A DNA stretch of 64,000 bases from Roseiarcus sp963770275 (lineage in GTDB: Bacteria > Pseudomonadota > Alphaproteobacteria > Rhizobiales > Beijerinckiaceae): contig CAVYPD010000005.1 of assembly GCA_963770275.1 (NCBI GenBank), positions 62,001 through 126,000 on the forward strand, given 5' to 3'. Position 1 is the stretch's first letter; each line of letters starts with the position of its first letter. Under the pieces are notes generated by a model. It saw nothing but the letters and a program-made list of their open reading frames with translations, did not search any database and was not told the origin of the DNA. The position numbers and the translations under genes are program-made. Shown piece by piece: positions 18,214-27,544 of this stretch.

Positions 18214-18900
18214 TCAGCCGCGGGTCGCCGCGCTGAGCCTCGACGCGGTGGAGCGCCGATACGGGCGGGCCGACACGACGGTCGAGGTCCTGAACGGGGC
18301 GTCGCTCGAACTCTTGGCCGGCCAATCGGTGGCGCTGATCGCACCGTCCGGCGCTGGAAAGTCGACGCTTCTGCATCTGGCGGGCCTCTTGGAGCGGCCC
18401 GACGCCGGCGAAGTGAGGATCGGGGGCGCCGCGACCTCGACCATGAGCGACGACAAGCGGACGGCGCTCAGGCGCACGGACATCGGTTTCGTCTACCAGT
18501 TCCATCATTTGCTGCCGGAGTTCTCCGCGCTCGAGAACCTCGTCCTGCCGCAGATGATCGCGGGGCTGCCGCGCGCCCAGGCCGCCGCCCGCGCGCGCGA
18601 GCTTCTCGGCTATCTCGGTCTCGCTCAGCGCGAGAGCCATCGCCCGGCCGAATTGTCCGGCGGCGAACAGCAGCGGGTCGCGATCGCGCGCGCGGTCGCC
18701 AACGGCCCGCGGGTGCTGCTGGCCGACGAGCCGACCGGCAACCTCGACCCGAAGACCGCCGATCACGTGTTCGGCACGCTTGCCGCGTTGGTCAGGGCGA
18801 GCGGCCTCGCGGCCCTCGTCGCCACCCACAACTGGACCTCGCCGCCCGCATGGACCGCCGGGTCACGATCCGCGACGGGCAGGTGAGCGAGATGGCCTGA
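18206..18900 (+). CDS. lolD: Lipoprotein-releasing ABC transporter ATPase, C-terminal frameshift
   Basis: The ATPase partner of LolC, about 231 residues. Walker A is APSGAGKST, the Q-loop YQFHHLLPEFSALENL carries the LolD-type FHHLLPEF, the signature is LSGGEQQR, and Walker B is VLLADEPTGNLD. The frame breaks at about 18832: the expected HNLDLAARMDRRVTIRDGQV reads through only if one base is added after CACAA. The corrected stop is at 18898-18900; uncorrected, the frame ends at 18886. The H-loop His (ATHN) is right at the break. Essential gene, so error is likely. Convergent with the photolyase gene 15 bases on. Confidence 0.9.
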
Positions 18901-18914
18901 GCCGCCGCGCCGGC

Positions 18915-20373
18915 TCAGCGGCCCCGCATCCTGGCGAAAGCGTCGAGCGCTCGGGCGCGAGCTTGGCCATGATCGACGATCGGCTTGGGATAGGTTTTTC
19001 CTAACACGACGCCCGCGCGTTCCAGCGCGTCGCTCGAAGCTTGCCACGGGCTGTGGATGGCGGGCGCCTCGAGACGCGCCAGCTCCGGCACCCATTGGCG
19101 CACATAGGCGCCGTCGGGGTCGAACTTTTCCGCCTGCAGCACCGGATTGAAAATCCGGAAGTAGGGCGCGGAATCGACGCCGGCGCCTGAGACCCATTGC
19201 CAGTTGAGCGGATTGTTCGCCGGATCGGCGTCGATCAGCGTGTCCCAGAACCATGTCTCGCCATGCCGCCAGTCGATGAGCAGGTGCTTGACGAGAAAGG
19301 AAGCGACGATCAGGCGCGCGCGATTGGGCAGATATCCCGTCCGCCACAATTGCCGCATGCCGGCGTCGACGATCGGATAGCCTGTATGCCCATGCGCCCA
19401 GGCGTCAAATCCCTCTTCGTCGTGACGCCACGGAAAGCGCTCGAACTCAGGCCGCAGCGCACGCGTCGCCATATCGGGATGGGCGTCGAGCAAGGCGGTT
19501 GCAAAGTCGCGCCAGGTGAGCTCGGCCAGGTATTTCTCCGCCGCATCGGCCAGCGCATGATTTTCTGCCACGGCGGTTTCGATCGCGTGCGCGATGCGGC
19601 GCGGCGAGATCTCGCCGAAGCGCAAGTTCGCCGACAGACGCGACGCGGGGCCATGCGCAAGATTGTCGCGCTCGTCCGCGTAATCCTTCAGCGCCCCCGC
19701 GACGAAGGTTTTGAGCGAGGCGAGCGCGCCTGTTTCGCCGGGCGACTCGCCGAGGCTGAGTTCGCCGGACCAATCGGGCTTGGTGGGTTTAAGCTTCAGG
19801 GCTTCGATTGACACGCGCTTCGGCGCGTCATGAGGCCAGGGCGCGGCGGTGAGGCGTTTGGGCGCTGGCGTCGGAGCGGGCAGGGGGCCGAGCGCGCGAT
19901 GGCGGCGCAAGAAGGCCTTGAAGATGCCGACCGGCGTCCCGTCGGGCTTGGCCAGTTCGGCTGGCTCGCGCATCAGGCGCCCGTTGAAAGTCAGCGCTTC
20001 GACGCCGCGAGCTTTGAGCGCTGTCTCGACGCGCGCGTCGAGCGTTTTTGCGCCGCCTTCGTAACGGCGGGTCCAGAGGACGCGGCCGGCGTTCGCCGCG
20101 GCGGCAAGCGCGAGGATCGTCTCTTCAGCGTCGCCTTTGATGATGTCGAGCCGCGCGCCGCGAGTGGAAAGCTCGCTCTCCAGCGCGGTCAGCGACTGGG
20201 CGAGGCGCCATTTCGCCGCGCCGCCCAGCGGGCGCGCGCCGCCGCCTGAATCGATCATGGACATAGAGGAAGAGCGCCGGTCGATTTGCGACGGCATGAA
20301 TGGAGGGCTGGTCATCGAGGCGGAAATCGTCACGCAGCCAGACGATGTCGACGCTTTCGCTCAACGAAGCCAT
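18915..20373 (-). CDS. phrB: Deoxyribodipyrimidine photo-lyase/cryptochrome family, one frameshift
   Basis: Light-driven repair of cyclobutane pyrimidine dimers, with FAD bound in the C-terminal half. The start is ATG 20373 (MASLSESVDIVWLRDDFRLDD). The frame changes at about 20250-20256, where one C is inserted (LYVHD then DSGGGARPLGGAAKW). The C-terminal domain shows the class I motifs LTWRDFATALL, GYPIVDAGMRQLWRTGYLPN, the VKHLLIDWRHGETWFWD tryptophans and DPANNPLNWQWVSGAG. Joined length is about 485 residues, normal. Last gene of a leftward hydrolase-rnd-phr set. Confidence 0.88.
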
Positions 20374-20397
20374 CCCCGGCGTTGCGCAAGCCCTCTC

Positions 20398-21576
20398 CTA
20401 ATCCGCGGCGGGCGGGGTTTCCGCGTCTTTCCATTCGAGGGTGACGACTTTGCCGTTCTCGACGGTCAGCGCCAGGCGCCCATGCTTGAGTTCGATCGCC
20501 CGCTCGCCGAACAATTTCCGCCGCCAGCCACTGAGCGCAGACACATCCGCCTTGTCGCTTTGGGCGATCGCCTCGAGATCGTCGACGGTCGCGATCAGCT
20601 TACCGGCGACGCCGCTGTCCTCGCTCACTTGCCTAAGCAGCACTTTGAGCAATTCGACCGTCGCGCCGACATTGACGCCGTTGCGCCGCTCGCGCTCGAT
20701 CTTCGGCAATGTCTTGGGGTCGCGCTCGAACCCGCGTTCGATCGCCGCCAGAATCTCTGCGCCCGCGCGCGAGCGCTCCATCCCGCGCGGGAAGGCGCGC
20801 AGGTTGGCGAGCGTTTCTGCAGAGCGCGGCGCGGCAAGCGCAAGCTCGATCAACACTTCGTCCTTCAGGACGCGCGCCCGGGGCACGTCGCGCGCCTGCG
20901 CCTCGCTCTCGCGCCAGGCCGCGAGCTCCATCAGCATCGCGAGATCGCGCGGCTTGCGCGCCTTGTTCTTGTAGCGCTCCCAGGCGCGCTCGGGATGCTG
21001 CTCGTAGGTCGAAGGCGAGATCAGCGTCTTCATTTCGTCGTCGAGCCAGGATTGACGTCCGGAAGCCGCGACCCGCTTCGATAGCGCCTTATAGATGTCG
21101 CGCAGGTGGGTCACGTCGCCGATCGCGTAAGCAATCTGCGCCTCAGCCAGCGGGCGGCGCGCCCAATCGGTGAACCGCGACGACTTGTCGATTCCGACAT
21201 GGCAGATCGATTGCACGAGCTCGCTGTAGGACACCTGCTCGCCATAGCCGCACACCATCGCCGCGACCTGGGTGTCGAATAGCGGCGTCGGCACGAGTCC
21301 GGAGAGCTTCCAGAAAATCTCGAGATCTTGCCTCGCGGCGTGGAACACCTTGACCACGTCCTCGTCGGCCATCAGCTGCAGCAGCGGTTCGAGGTCGAGC
21401 CCCGGAGCTAGCGCGTCGATCGCGAGCGCCTCGTCGTCAGAGGCGACCTGGACGACGCACAGAATTGGCCAGAACGTCGTCTCGCGCAGGAATTCGGTGT
21501 CAACCGTGACGTACGGCGAGCGCGCCAGGCGCTGACAGGCCTGAGCGAGCTCGTCCGTCGTTGTGATCAGGGACAC
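20398..21576 (-). CDS. rnd: Ribonuclease D
   Basis: A 3'-5' exoribonuclease acting in tRNA 3' maturation. The 392 residues hold the DEDD nuclease domain: VTVDTEFLRETTFWP (Asp and Glu of Exo I), VKVFHAARQDLEIF (Exo II) and the Exo III region YAIGDVTHL. An HRDC domain (RDLAMLMELAAWRESEA) and a second C-terminal HRDC-like repeat follow. GTG 21576 fits the usual N-terminus (VSLITTTDELAQACQRL); the longer frame to 21720 overlaps the upstream hydrolase. The ribosome site (GAGA) is weak. Confidence 0.92.
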   Translation of the reverse strand: MSLITTTDELAQACQRLARSPYVTVDTEFLRETTFWPILCVVQVASDDEALAIDALAPGLDLEPLLQLMADEDVVKVFHAARQDLEIFWKLSGLVPTPLFDTQVAAMVCGYGEQVSYSELVQSICHVGIDKSSRFTDWARRPLAEAQIAYAIGDVTHLRDIYKALSKRVAASGRQSWLDDEMKTLISPSTYEQHPERAWERYKNKARKPRDLAMLMELAAWRESEAQARDVPRARVLKDEVLIELALAAPRSAETLANLRAFPRGMERSRAGAEILAAIERGFERDPKTLPKIERERRNGVNVGATVELLKVLLRQVSEDSGVAGKLIATVDDLEAIAQSDKADVSALSGWRRKLFGERAIELKHGRLALTVENGKVVTLEWKDAETPPAAD

Positions 21577-21593
21577 TGGATTCGCGTCTCTAT

Positions 21594-22301
21594 TCAATGT
21601 TCGCGGGGCGGCGCGACTGGCTTTGCCCGGTCTTTGCGCAACAAGGGCGGCGCATGACGCGGCATGCCGAGACGCTTGTCGAGATAGGCGCCCACCACGG
21701 TTTGAAGTTCGTCCATGCAATCCTCGAAGAAGTGGTTCGCTTCCGGGATGACGGCGTGCTCGATGGCGATGCCCTTCTGGGTCTTCAGTTTCTCGATCAG
21801 CCCCATAACCTCTTTCAGTGGCGCGACGCGATCCTTGTCGCCATGGACGAACAGGCCGGAGGAGGGGCAGGGCGCAAGAAAGCTGTAATCGAAACGGTTC
21901 GCGGGCGGGGCGATCGAGATGAAGCCCTCAATCTCGGGCCTGCGCATCAGGAGCTGCATGCCGATCCATGAGCCGAACGACACGCCGGCGATCCAGCAGG
22001 CGCGCGCCTCCGGGCTGATCGATTGCGCCCAATCGAGGGCGGAAGCAGCGTCCGACAATTCGCCCTGGCCATGGTCGAAGGCGCCCTGAGACCGGCCGAC
22101 GCCGCGGAAGTTGAAGCGCAGCACGGAAAACCCGCGTTCAGCAAAACTATAATAGGTGTTATAGACAATCTGGTTATTCATCGTCCCGCCAAATTGCGGA
22201 TGAGAATGAAGCACCACCGCAATCGGCGCCCCGCGCTGCTTGGCCGGATGAAAACGACCCTCGAGCCTACCGGCTGGGCCGGTAAAGAAAACCTCGGGCA
22301 T
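21594..22301 (-). CDS. Alpha/beta hydrolase, serine esterase-like
   Basis: A 235-residue cytoplasmic protein starting at ATG 22301 with GGAG five bases before it; GTG 22307 is the alternative. The fold is clear: VVLHSHPQFGGTMNN, RFNFRGVGRSQGAFDHGQGE, the nucleophile elbow GVSFGSW (Ser), FVHGDKDRVAP (acid) and IPEANHFFED (His). These short hydrolases are conserved next to cysteine desulfurase or suf genes in Rhizobiales; the substrate is unknown. It is divergent from the desulfurase gene and upstream of rnd and phr. Confidence 0.85.
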   Translation of the reverse strand: MPEVFFTGPAGRLEGRFHPAKQRGAPIAVVLHSHPQFGGTMNNQIVYNTYYSFAERGFSVLRFNFRGVGRSQGAFDHGQGELSDAASALDWAQSISPEARACWIAGVSFGSWIGMQLLMRRPEIEGFISIAPPANRFDYSFLAPCPSSGLFVHGDKDRVAPLKEVMGLIEKLKTQKGIAIEHAVIPEANHFFEDCMDELQTVVGAYLDKRLGMPRHAPPLLRKDRAKPVAPPREH

Positions 22302-22514
22302 GAACACTCCACAATGCCTTGAAGCGTCCCCCGGTCGGGCGTAGACTGCGTCTCATCCACGCCTTGCGGCGCGCAATTGAGCGCGAATCTGTCTCGGTCA
22401 GTCGACGGGGGGTCGCCTCGGAGGCCGCCTCATAGCACGCTAGCGACCGGCAATTGCAAGGAAAAACCGCAAAGTCCCGCCGCGGTTTTCGCCCGGAACG
22501 CAGGAATCGGAGCC

Positions 22515-23726
22515 GTGATCGCCGCCGCCGCGAGCCCATTGAACCGAGCCTATCTCGACTATAACGCGACCGCGCCGTTGCGCGCGGACGCGCGCGAGGC
22601 GGCGCTCGCAGCGATGGAGACGACCGGCAATCCCTCGTCGGTCCACGCCGAGGGCCGGGCGGCGCGCCGTATCGTCGAGGACGCAAGGAGCGAGGTCGCG
22701 CGGCTGGCGGGCGTGAGCGCCCGCTGCGTCACGTTCGTCTCCGGCGGGACCGAGGCGGCGAACGCCGCGCTCAATCCCCAGTTCGGCGGCGGCCCAAATG
22801 CACCGCCGCTCGAGCGGCTCATCGTCTCCGCCGGCGAACACGCCTGCGTCTTGTCGGGGCATCGGTTTCCGGCCGCCGAGGCAGCGTCCTTGCTGCCGGA
22901 TGGACGTATCGATCTCGACTGGCTCGAGGCCGCCTGTCGCCGTCCCGGTCGCGCGCTTGTGGCCCTGCAGGGCGCGAATAACGAGACAGGCGCGATCCAG
23001 CCGGTCGCGGAAGCAGCAGCGCTGGTCCATGCCGCGGACGGGTTCCTGTTCTGCGACGCGGTGCAATTGGCTGGGCGGATGTCCTGCGAGGTCGCCGCGC
23101 TCGGCGCCGACGCGCTCATGCTGTCGGCGCACAAGATGGGCGGTCTCAAGGGCGCGGGCGCCCTCATCACGGCGCGCGCCGGGGTCAGTCTGGGCGCGCC
23201 GCTCATGCGGGGCGGCGGCCAGGAGCGCGGGGCGCGCGCGGGCACCGAATCCGTCGCGACGATTGCGGCTTTCGGCGCCGCGGCACGGGCATGCCTTGCC
23301 GAGTTGGATAGCGAGCCGGCGCGCCTGATTGGGCTGCGCGATCGCCTGACAAGCGTTGTCCGTTTGGTCGCCGCCGATGCGGTGGTCTTTGCCGAGACCG
23401 CGCCCCGGCTGCCGAACACCGTCTGCTTCGCTGTTCCAGGCGTCGAGGCCGCGACGCTGATGATCGCGCTCGATCTCGCCGGCATGGCGGTGAGTTCGGG
23501 TTCGGCTTGCTCGTCGGGCAAGGTGGCGCCGTCGCATGTCCTGGCGGCAATGGGAATTGATCCCGGACTGGCGCGGGGGGCCATTCGCCTCAGTCTCGGC
23601 TGGGCGTCGACGGAAACGGACGTCGATCGCTTTGCTGCGGCTTTCGCAAGCGTCATGGCGCGGATGCGTGCGGCGCGCCGAGGCGCTTTGCCGCTCACCG
23701 CCGAGGCTGCGCCCGCGCGGGAATGA
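22515..23726 (+). CDS. Cysteine desulfurase (NifS/IscS class V aminotransferase fold)
   Basis: A PLP enzyme that takes sulfur from cysteine for Fe-S clusters and thio-cofactors. It has about 403 residues, with GTG 22515 chosen from RAYLDYNATAPLR and a GGAG site; the longer frame from 22377 adds an unlikely leader. It has the cofactor segment FVSGGTEAANAAL, the Lys in ALMLSAHKMGGLKGAG, RGGGQERGARAGTES, and the catalytic Cys loop SSGSACSSGKVAPSHVL. The loop is long, as in IscS/NifS types. No suf or isc partner is adjacent. It is divergent from the hydrolase. Confidence 0.88.
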   Translation: MIAAAASPLNRAYLDYNATAPLRADAREAALAAMETTGNPSSVHAEGRAARRIVEDARSEVARLAGVSARCVTFVSGGTEAANAALNPQFGGGPNAPPLERLIVSAGEHACVLSGHRFPAAEAASLLPDGRIDLDWLEAACRRPGRALVALQGANNETGAIQPVAEAAALVHAADGFLFCDAVQLAGRMSCEVAALGADALMLSAHKMGGLKGAGALITARAGVSLGAPLMRGGGQERGARAGTESVATIAAFGAAARACLAELDSEPARLIGLRDRLTSVVRLVAADAVVFAETAPRLPNTVCFAVPGVEAATLMIALDLAGMAVSSGSACSSGKVAPSHVLAAMGIDPGLARGAIRLSLGWASTETDVDRFAAAFASVMARMRAARRGALPLTAEAAPARE

Positions 23727-23802
23727 CTTGCATCGGTTCGCCGCGCGGTGTACGAGGCGCGCTTCCATTTCGCTCATCGTTTTAACAGCCGAGGAGTTCT
23801 CC

Positions 23803-24198
23803 ATGGCTCGTGTCACCGTCGAGGATTGCATCGACAAGGTCGACAACCGATTTGATTTGATCCTGATGGCCAGCCATCGCGCGCGGGCGATCTCGTCGGG
23901 CGCCCCAATTTCCGTGCAACGCGACAATGACAAGAATCCTGTCGTCGCGCTGCGTGAGATCGGCGACGGCAAGCTGACGCCTGGCGATTTGCGCGAGGAT
24001 GTCATCCATGCGCTTCAGAAGCACGTCGAGATCGACGAGCCGGAAGCGGAAGCGGCTCCCCCGATGGTCAACCCGGATGTGCAGAGTCAGATCGAAGCCG
24101 GCGCTGACGTTCAGTTCGATCGCATGACCGAAGAGGATTTGCTGCGCGGGCTTGAGGGCCTGACGCCGCCGCCGGAGCCGGAGGATGACGGCGAATAG
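23803..24198 (+). CDS. rpoZ: RNA polymerase omega subunit
   Basis: The 131-residue omega subunit aids assembly of RNA polymerase by chaperoning beta prime. The start at ATG 23803 (GAGGAG upstream) gives MARVTVEDCIDKVDNRFDLI, followed by ASHRARAISSGAPISV. The extended acidic tail (PEAEAAPP to PPPEPEDDGE) is typical of alphaproteobacteria. It is followed by a strong terminator; the relA/spoT gene that often follows rpoZ in this group is absent here. Confidence 0.95.
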   Translation: MARVTVEDCIDKVDNRFDLILMASHRARAISSGAPISVQRDNDKNPVVALREIGDGKLTPGDLREDVIHALQKHVEIDEPEAEAAPPMVNPDVQSQIEAGADVQFDRMTEEDLLRGLEGLTPPPEPEDDGE

Positions 24199-24249
24199 CG
24201 CAGTCACACAGTCGCGATTGCGCAGCGGCGCCGCTGCGTTCAGGTGTAT

Positions 24250-24286
24250 GATCCCGTCGGCCATCGCGGCCCGCGGGATTTTTTTT
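24250..24286 (+). terminator. Rho-independent terminator of rpoZ
   Basis: ATCCCG (24251-24256) pairs with CGGGAT (24274-24279), with an inner GGCC/GGCC pairing possible. A run of eight T (24279-24286) follows immediately. It lies about 50 bases after the rpoZ stop. Confidence 0.8.
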
Positions 24287-24485
24287 GCTCCATATCCACA
24301 GCCACGCTCAAGTTTCGCGTGTTTCCTATATTCAGCGCCGAGCGATTTGCTATCTTGGGGACCGAATCACTTGCGTTGCGGATCTCCGCCGATTGGCGGG
24401 GGCCGAGCGGATGGTCCCAATCGCGACGCGCGAGAGGTTCACTGGCGGCGAGGATGTGCAGCCGACGCGTAGAGTGGGGGCCGAA

Positions 24486-25070
24486 TTGAGCGATGAATTC
24501 GTAAAGCCGTTGGAAGCGACGGCGCGTATCGAGGACAGCAGCGAGAACCCAGTCGGGCTGGTCGAAATCGCCGGGCGGGTCAAATGGTTCGACGCCGCCA
24601 AGGGTTATGGCTTCATCCTGCCCGACGGCGGTGAGGCCGACGTCCTCATCCATGTGACCGTTCTCCGACGCGACGGGTTCACCAGTCTTCGCGAAGGCGC
24701 CCGGGTCGTCGCCGAGGCTCAGCGGCGCGAACGCGGCTTGCAGGTGTTCAGGGTGCTCTCAATCACCGAGCCCGACCCGGCTTCGGTTGCGGATCTGCCG
24801 CCGCCACGTACGCGCGCACAGGCGAGCTCGGTCGGCGGATTCGAGATCGTCATCGTCAAGTGGTTCAACCGCGCCCGCGGCTTCGGCTTCCTCACGCGCG
24901 GCGAGGGCACAGAGGATGTTTTCGTCCATATGGAGACTTTGCGCCGCTATGGCTTCGTCGACCCGAAGCCGGGCGACAGCATGCTGGCGCGGTTTGGTCC
25001 GGGGCCGAAGGGGTTGATGGCGGCTGAGGTGAGGCCGCTCGACGGTTCGAAGACCTTCGCCCCGCACTGA
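24486..25070 (+). CDS. Tandem cold-shock domain protein
   Basis: About 194 residues from TTG 24486 (LSDEFVKPLEA); longer starts exist upstream, including ATG 24411. It contains two cold-shock domains. The first is around GRVKWFDAAKGYGFILPDGG with VLIHVTVLRRDGF. The second is around IVKWFNRARGFGFLTRGEG with VFVHMETLRRYGF. Both carry the RNP1/RNP2-type aromatics, so it should bind single-stranded RNA or DNA. Two-domain CspA-like proteins of this length are an alphaproteobacterial family. The long leader upstream, including the rpoZ terminator, may hold temperature-responsive structure, but I see no defined element. Confidence 0.85.
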   Translation: MSDEFVKPLEATARIEDSSENPVGLVEIAGRVKWFDAAKGYGFILPDGGEADVLIHVTVLRRDGFTSLREGARVVAEAQRRERGLQVFRVLSITEPDPASVADLPPPRTRAQASSVGGFEIVIVKWFNRARGFGFLTRGEGTEDVFVHMETLRRYGFVDPKPGDSMLARFGPGPKGLMAAEVRPLDGSKTFAPH

Positions 25071-25193
25071 CGCCGCTTCGCGGCAATTTGAAAGGCGCCT
25101 CTTGCCCCTCAGGCGCTTGACGCGCTCTTCCGCTTGCTCTTGAACCCGCCTTTCAGCGCCTCGCTTGATGAGCGGGCGGACCGAGGAGCGGCG

Positions 25194-25659
25194 ATGAGGG
25201 CGATCGGAGTTCGGATCTGGGCGGCGGTCGCTTTCGCCGTCTTCCTCGCCGCTTGCGCTCGGCGCCCCAGCGCAGGGGGGCGCGCTTGATTCGCTCGAGA
25301 TCGTCACCTCGACCGGACGGCACGCGTTTCAGGTCGAGATTGCCGATAGCGAGGCAACCCGCGAACATGAACTCATGGATCGGCGCTACATGGCGCCAGA
25401 CCATGGCATGCTGTTTGAGTTCGACCGCGAGGAGCCGGTGTCGTTCTGGATGAAGAACACCTACATCCCGCTCGACATGATCTTCATTGCGCCCTCAGGC
25501 GTCGTGACGCATATCGCGGCCAACGCCGAGCCGCTGTCCGAGCGCGTCGTTCCTTCCGGCGGGCCATGCATCGCCGTGCTCGAATTGAACGGCGGGATGG
25601 CGGCTTCGATCGGTCTCAAGGTGGGCGACAAAGTTCGTCATCCGTTCTTCAAATCCTGA
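25194..25659 (+). CDS. DUF192 exported protein, frameshift in a G run
   Basis: A 154-residue envelope protein. The start at ATG 25194 (GAGGAGCGGCG upstream) gives a signal with lipobox-like LAAC. The frame then fails at a run of six G (25275-25280); with five G it continues as ALDSLEIVTSTGRHAFQVEI. The C-terminal DUF192 domain shows GMLFEFDREEPVSFWMKNTY, IPLDMIFI and the GGPCIAVLELNGG ending. DUF192 proteins are small beta-rich periplasmic proteins of unknown function, often next to cold-shock genes in Rhizobiales, as here. A homopolymer-length error is the likely cause of the break. Confidence 0.82.
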
Positions 25660-25675
25660 AATACACCCAAGCGCG

Positions 25676-25703
25676 TTGCATCCGCCGTCAACATTGCTAC
25701 ACT
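25676..25703 (+). promoter_or_regulatory. Candidate sigma-70-type promoter for ppx-rlmE
   Basis: TTGCAT (25676-25681) and TACACT (25698-25703) are separated by 16 bases, resembling -35 and -10 boxes. Transcription would start near 25711, just before the first candidate ppx start codons. The evidence is sequence only. Confidence 0.4.
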
Positions 25704-25736
25704 CCTGTCACACTGGGCGCCGTCTGCTAAGGCGGC

Positions 25737-26834
25737 GTGAGGCGGGGTGGGAGTGGTTTGAGTCAAGTCTCGACGTGGAATCCAGTTCCTGGGTTTCACG
25801 CGCCGTTTTCAGCTGAGAGCCCGGCCGGCGCGCGCAATGGCTGGGGCGGGACTTACGCGGCGCTGGATCTAGGAACCAACAATTGTCGGCTGCTGGTGGC
25901 ACGGCCGACCGCGCAAGGATTCCGAGTTATCGATGCGTTTTCGCGCATCGTTCGCTTGGGCGAGGGCCTGTCGCTGACCGGAATCTTGAGCGAGGCTGCG
26001 ATCGCCCGCACGCTTGAGGCCCTAAAGGTATGCCGCGACAAGATGGTGGCGCGCGGGGTCACCCGAGCCCGCACGATCGCCACCGAAGCCTGCCGCTCGG
26101 CAGCCAATGGGTCCGACTTCGTCGCCGTGGTCCGCGAACGGCTCGGCATAGAGCTCGAAATTGTCGACCGGGAGACGGAGGCCCATCTCGCCGCCGCGGG
26201 GGTTGGCGACCTCGCCGATAAGGACGCGCGCTCGACTGTGATGTTCGATATCGGGGGGGGATCCTCGGAGATCATATGGCTCGGCTTCGATCCTCGCGCG
26301 CCGCAGGCGACGAACCGGGTGAAGGCTTGGGAGTCGCTGAGGCTCGGTGTGGTCTCGCTGGCCGAGACATTCGGCGGCGTGGACGTGAGCGAGGAAGCTT
26401 TCGTCGCCATGACCGCCCATGTATCGGACGCGCTTGCTCCTTTCGTCGCCCGGGTTGCGGACGAGACGCGTTGCGACCAATTCCATCTTCTTGGCACCTC
26501 CGGCACAGTCACGACCATTGCGGGCGTGCACCTCAATCTCCCGCGCTATGACCGGCGCGCGGTCGACGGACTGTGGTTGGGCAAGGCGGAGGTCGACGGG
26601 GCGATCGCGCGATTGCGCGCCATGAGCTACGCAGAACGCGCCGCCAACGCCTGCATCGGCCACGAACGCGCCGATCTGGTGCTCGCCGGCTGCGCCATCC
26701 TGGAGGCGATCCGGAGCCATTTCCCCGCCGAGCGGCTGCGCATCGCCGACCGGGGTCTGCGCGAGGGCATCCTCAGTCATATGATGCGCGCCGACGGGGT
26801 GGGGCCGCACCGACGCCCGCGCGAGCGCTGGTGA
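25737..26834 (+). CDS. ppx: Ppx/GppA family exopolyphosphatase/guanosine pentaphosphatase
   Basis: 365 residues, the short alphaproteobacterial form without the C-terminal HD-like domain of E. coli Ppx. The ASKHA ATPase fold motifs are present: YAALDLGTNNCRLLVA (phosphate 1), MFDIGGGSSEIIW (phosphate 2) and LLGTSGTVTTIAG (adenosine-like). It should hydrolyse polyphosphate or pppGpp terminal phosphates. GTG 25737 is the longest start; TTG 25758 has the better site (GGTGGGAG). Its TGA overlaps the GTG of rlmE, a widely conserved pairing. Confidence 0.88.
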   Translation: MRRGGSGLSQVSTWNPVPGFHAPFSAESPAGARNGWGGTYAALDLGTNNCRLLVARPTAQGFRVIDAFSRIVRLGEGLSLTGILSEAAIARTLEALKVCRDKMVARGVTRARTIATEACRSAANGSDFVAVVRERLGIELEIVDRETEAHLAAAGVGDLADKDARSTVMFDIGGGSSEIIWLGFDPRAPQATNRVKAWESLRLGVVSLAETFGGVDVSEEAFVAMTAHVSDALAPFVARVADETRCDQFHLLGTSGTVTTIAGVHLNLPRYDRRAVDGLWLGKAEVDGAIARLRAMSYAERAANACIGHERADLVLAGCAILEAIRSHFPAERLRIADRGLREGILSHMMRADGVGPHRRPRERW

Positions 26835-27544
26835 CGACGGGCGGCTCGGGCCGCGAAGGCGGACGGGCGCTCAAGACGCGGGTCAAGATGACCCGCAAGC
26901 GCACACCGGCCTCGGCCCGCTGGCTCGAGCGTCAGCTCAATGATCCCTACGTCGCCCAGGCGCGCCGCGAAGGCTACCGGTCGCGCGCGGCCTACAAGCT
27001 CATCGAGATCGACGACAAGTATAAGATGTTGAAACGGGGCGAGCGCATCGTCGATCTTGGCGCCGCGCCTGGCGGCTGGAGCCAGGTTGCGGCGGCCCGC
27101 GTGGGCGCGCACGAGGGCAGGGGACGGGTCCTCGCCATCGATCTCTTGGCGCTGGACCCGATCGAGGGGGTGGAGTTCCGGCAGATGGACTTCCACGATC
27201 GCAAGGCCCCGGATCAGCTTCGCGAGTGGCTGGGCGGCCTCGCGGACGGCGTGCTTTCCGACATGGCGGCCAACGCCACCGGCCATCGCAAGACCGACCA
27301 GTTGCGCATCATCGGGCTGGTCGAGCTCGCCGCCGATTTCGCCAGCGAAGTCCTGGCGCCGGGCGGCTTTTTCCTGGCCAAAGTGCTGCAGGGCGGCGCC
27401 GAGGGCGAACTGCTCGCCCGCCTCAAACGCGAATTCGCTAGCGTGCGCCATCTGAAGCCAAAGGCGAGCCGCGCCGACAGCGCCGAGCTTTATCTGCTGG
27501 CCACCGGGTTCAGAGGCGCACGGCCGGAACCCGCGCCCGCCTAA
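26831..27544 (+). CDS. rlmE: 23S rRNA (uridine-2'-O)-methyltransferase RlmE (FtsJ)
   Basis: Methylates U2552 in the A loop of 23S rRNA during 50S assembly. It has 237 residues from the GTG at 26831 (GTGA overlap with ppx). The K-D-K-E catalytic set is visible: RSRAAYKLIEIDDKY (Lys), VLSDMAANATGH (Asp), GGFFLAKVLQGG (Lys) and RADSAELYLLATG (Glu). The SAM motif is VDLGAAPGGWSQV. A basic leader of about 25 residues precedes the core. Confidence 0.93.
   Translation: MTTGGSGREGGRALKTRVKMTRKRTPASARWLERQLNDPYVAQARREGYRSRAAYKLIEIDDKYKMLKRGERIVDLGAAPGGWSQVAAARVGAHEGRGRVLAIDLLALDPIEGVEFRQMDFHDRKAPDQLREWLGGLADGVLSDMAANATGHRKTDQLRIIGLVELAADFASEVLAPGGFFLAKVLQGGAEGELLARLKREFASVRHLKPKASRADSAELYLLATGFRGARPEPAPA

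Noticed and set aside
18832..18900. Programmed frameshifting in lolD and the other broken genes
   Set aside because: No slippery heptamer with a downstream structure is visible at the break points, and the breaks occur in unrelated families that are not known to use recoding.
22440..24005. Long minus-strand open frame of 521 codons over the cysteine desulfurase and rpoZ genes
   Set aside because: It is the antisense shadow of high-GC genes: Arg/Ala/Ser-rich, no domain, and it covers two well-identified genes.
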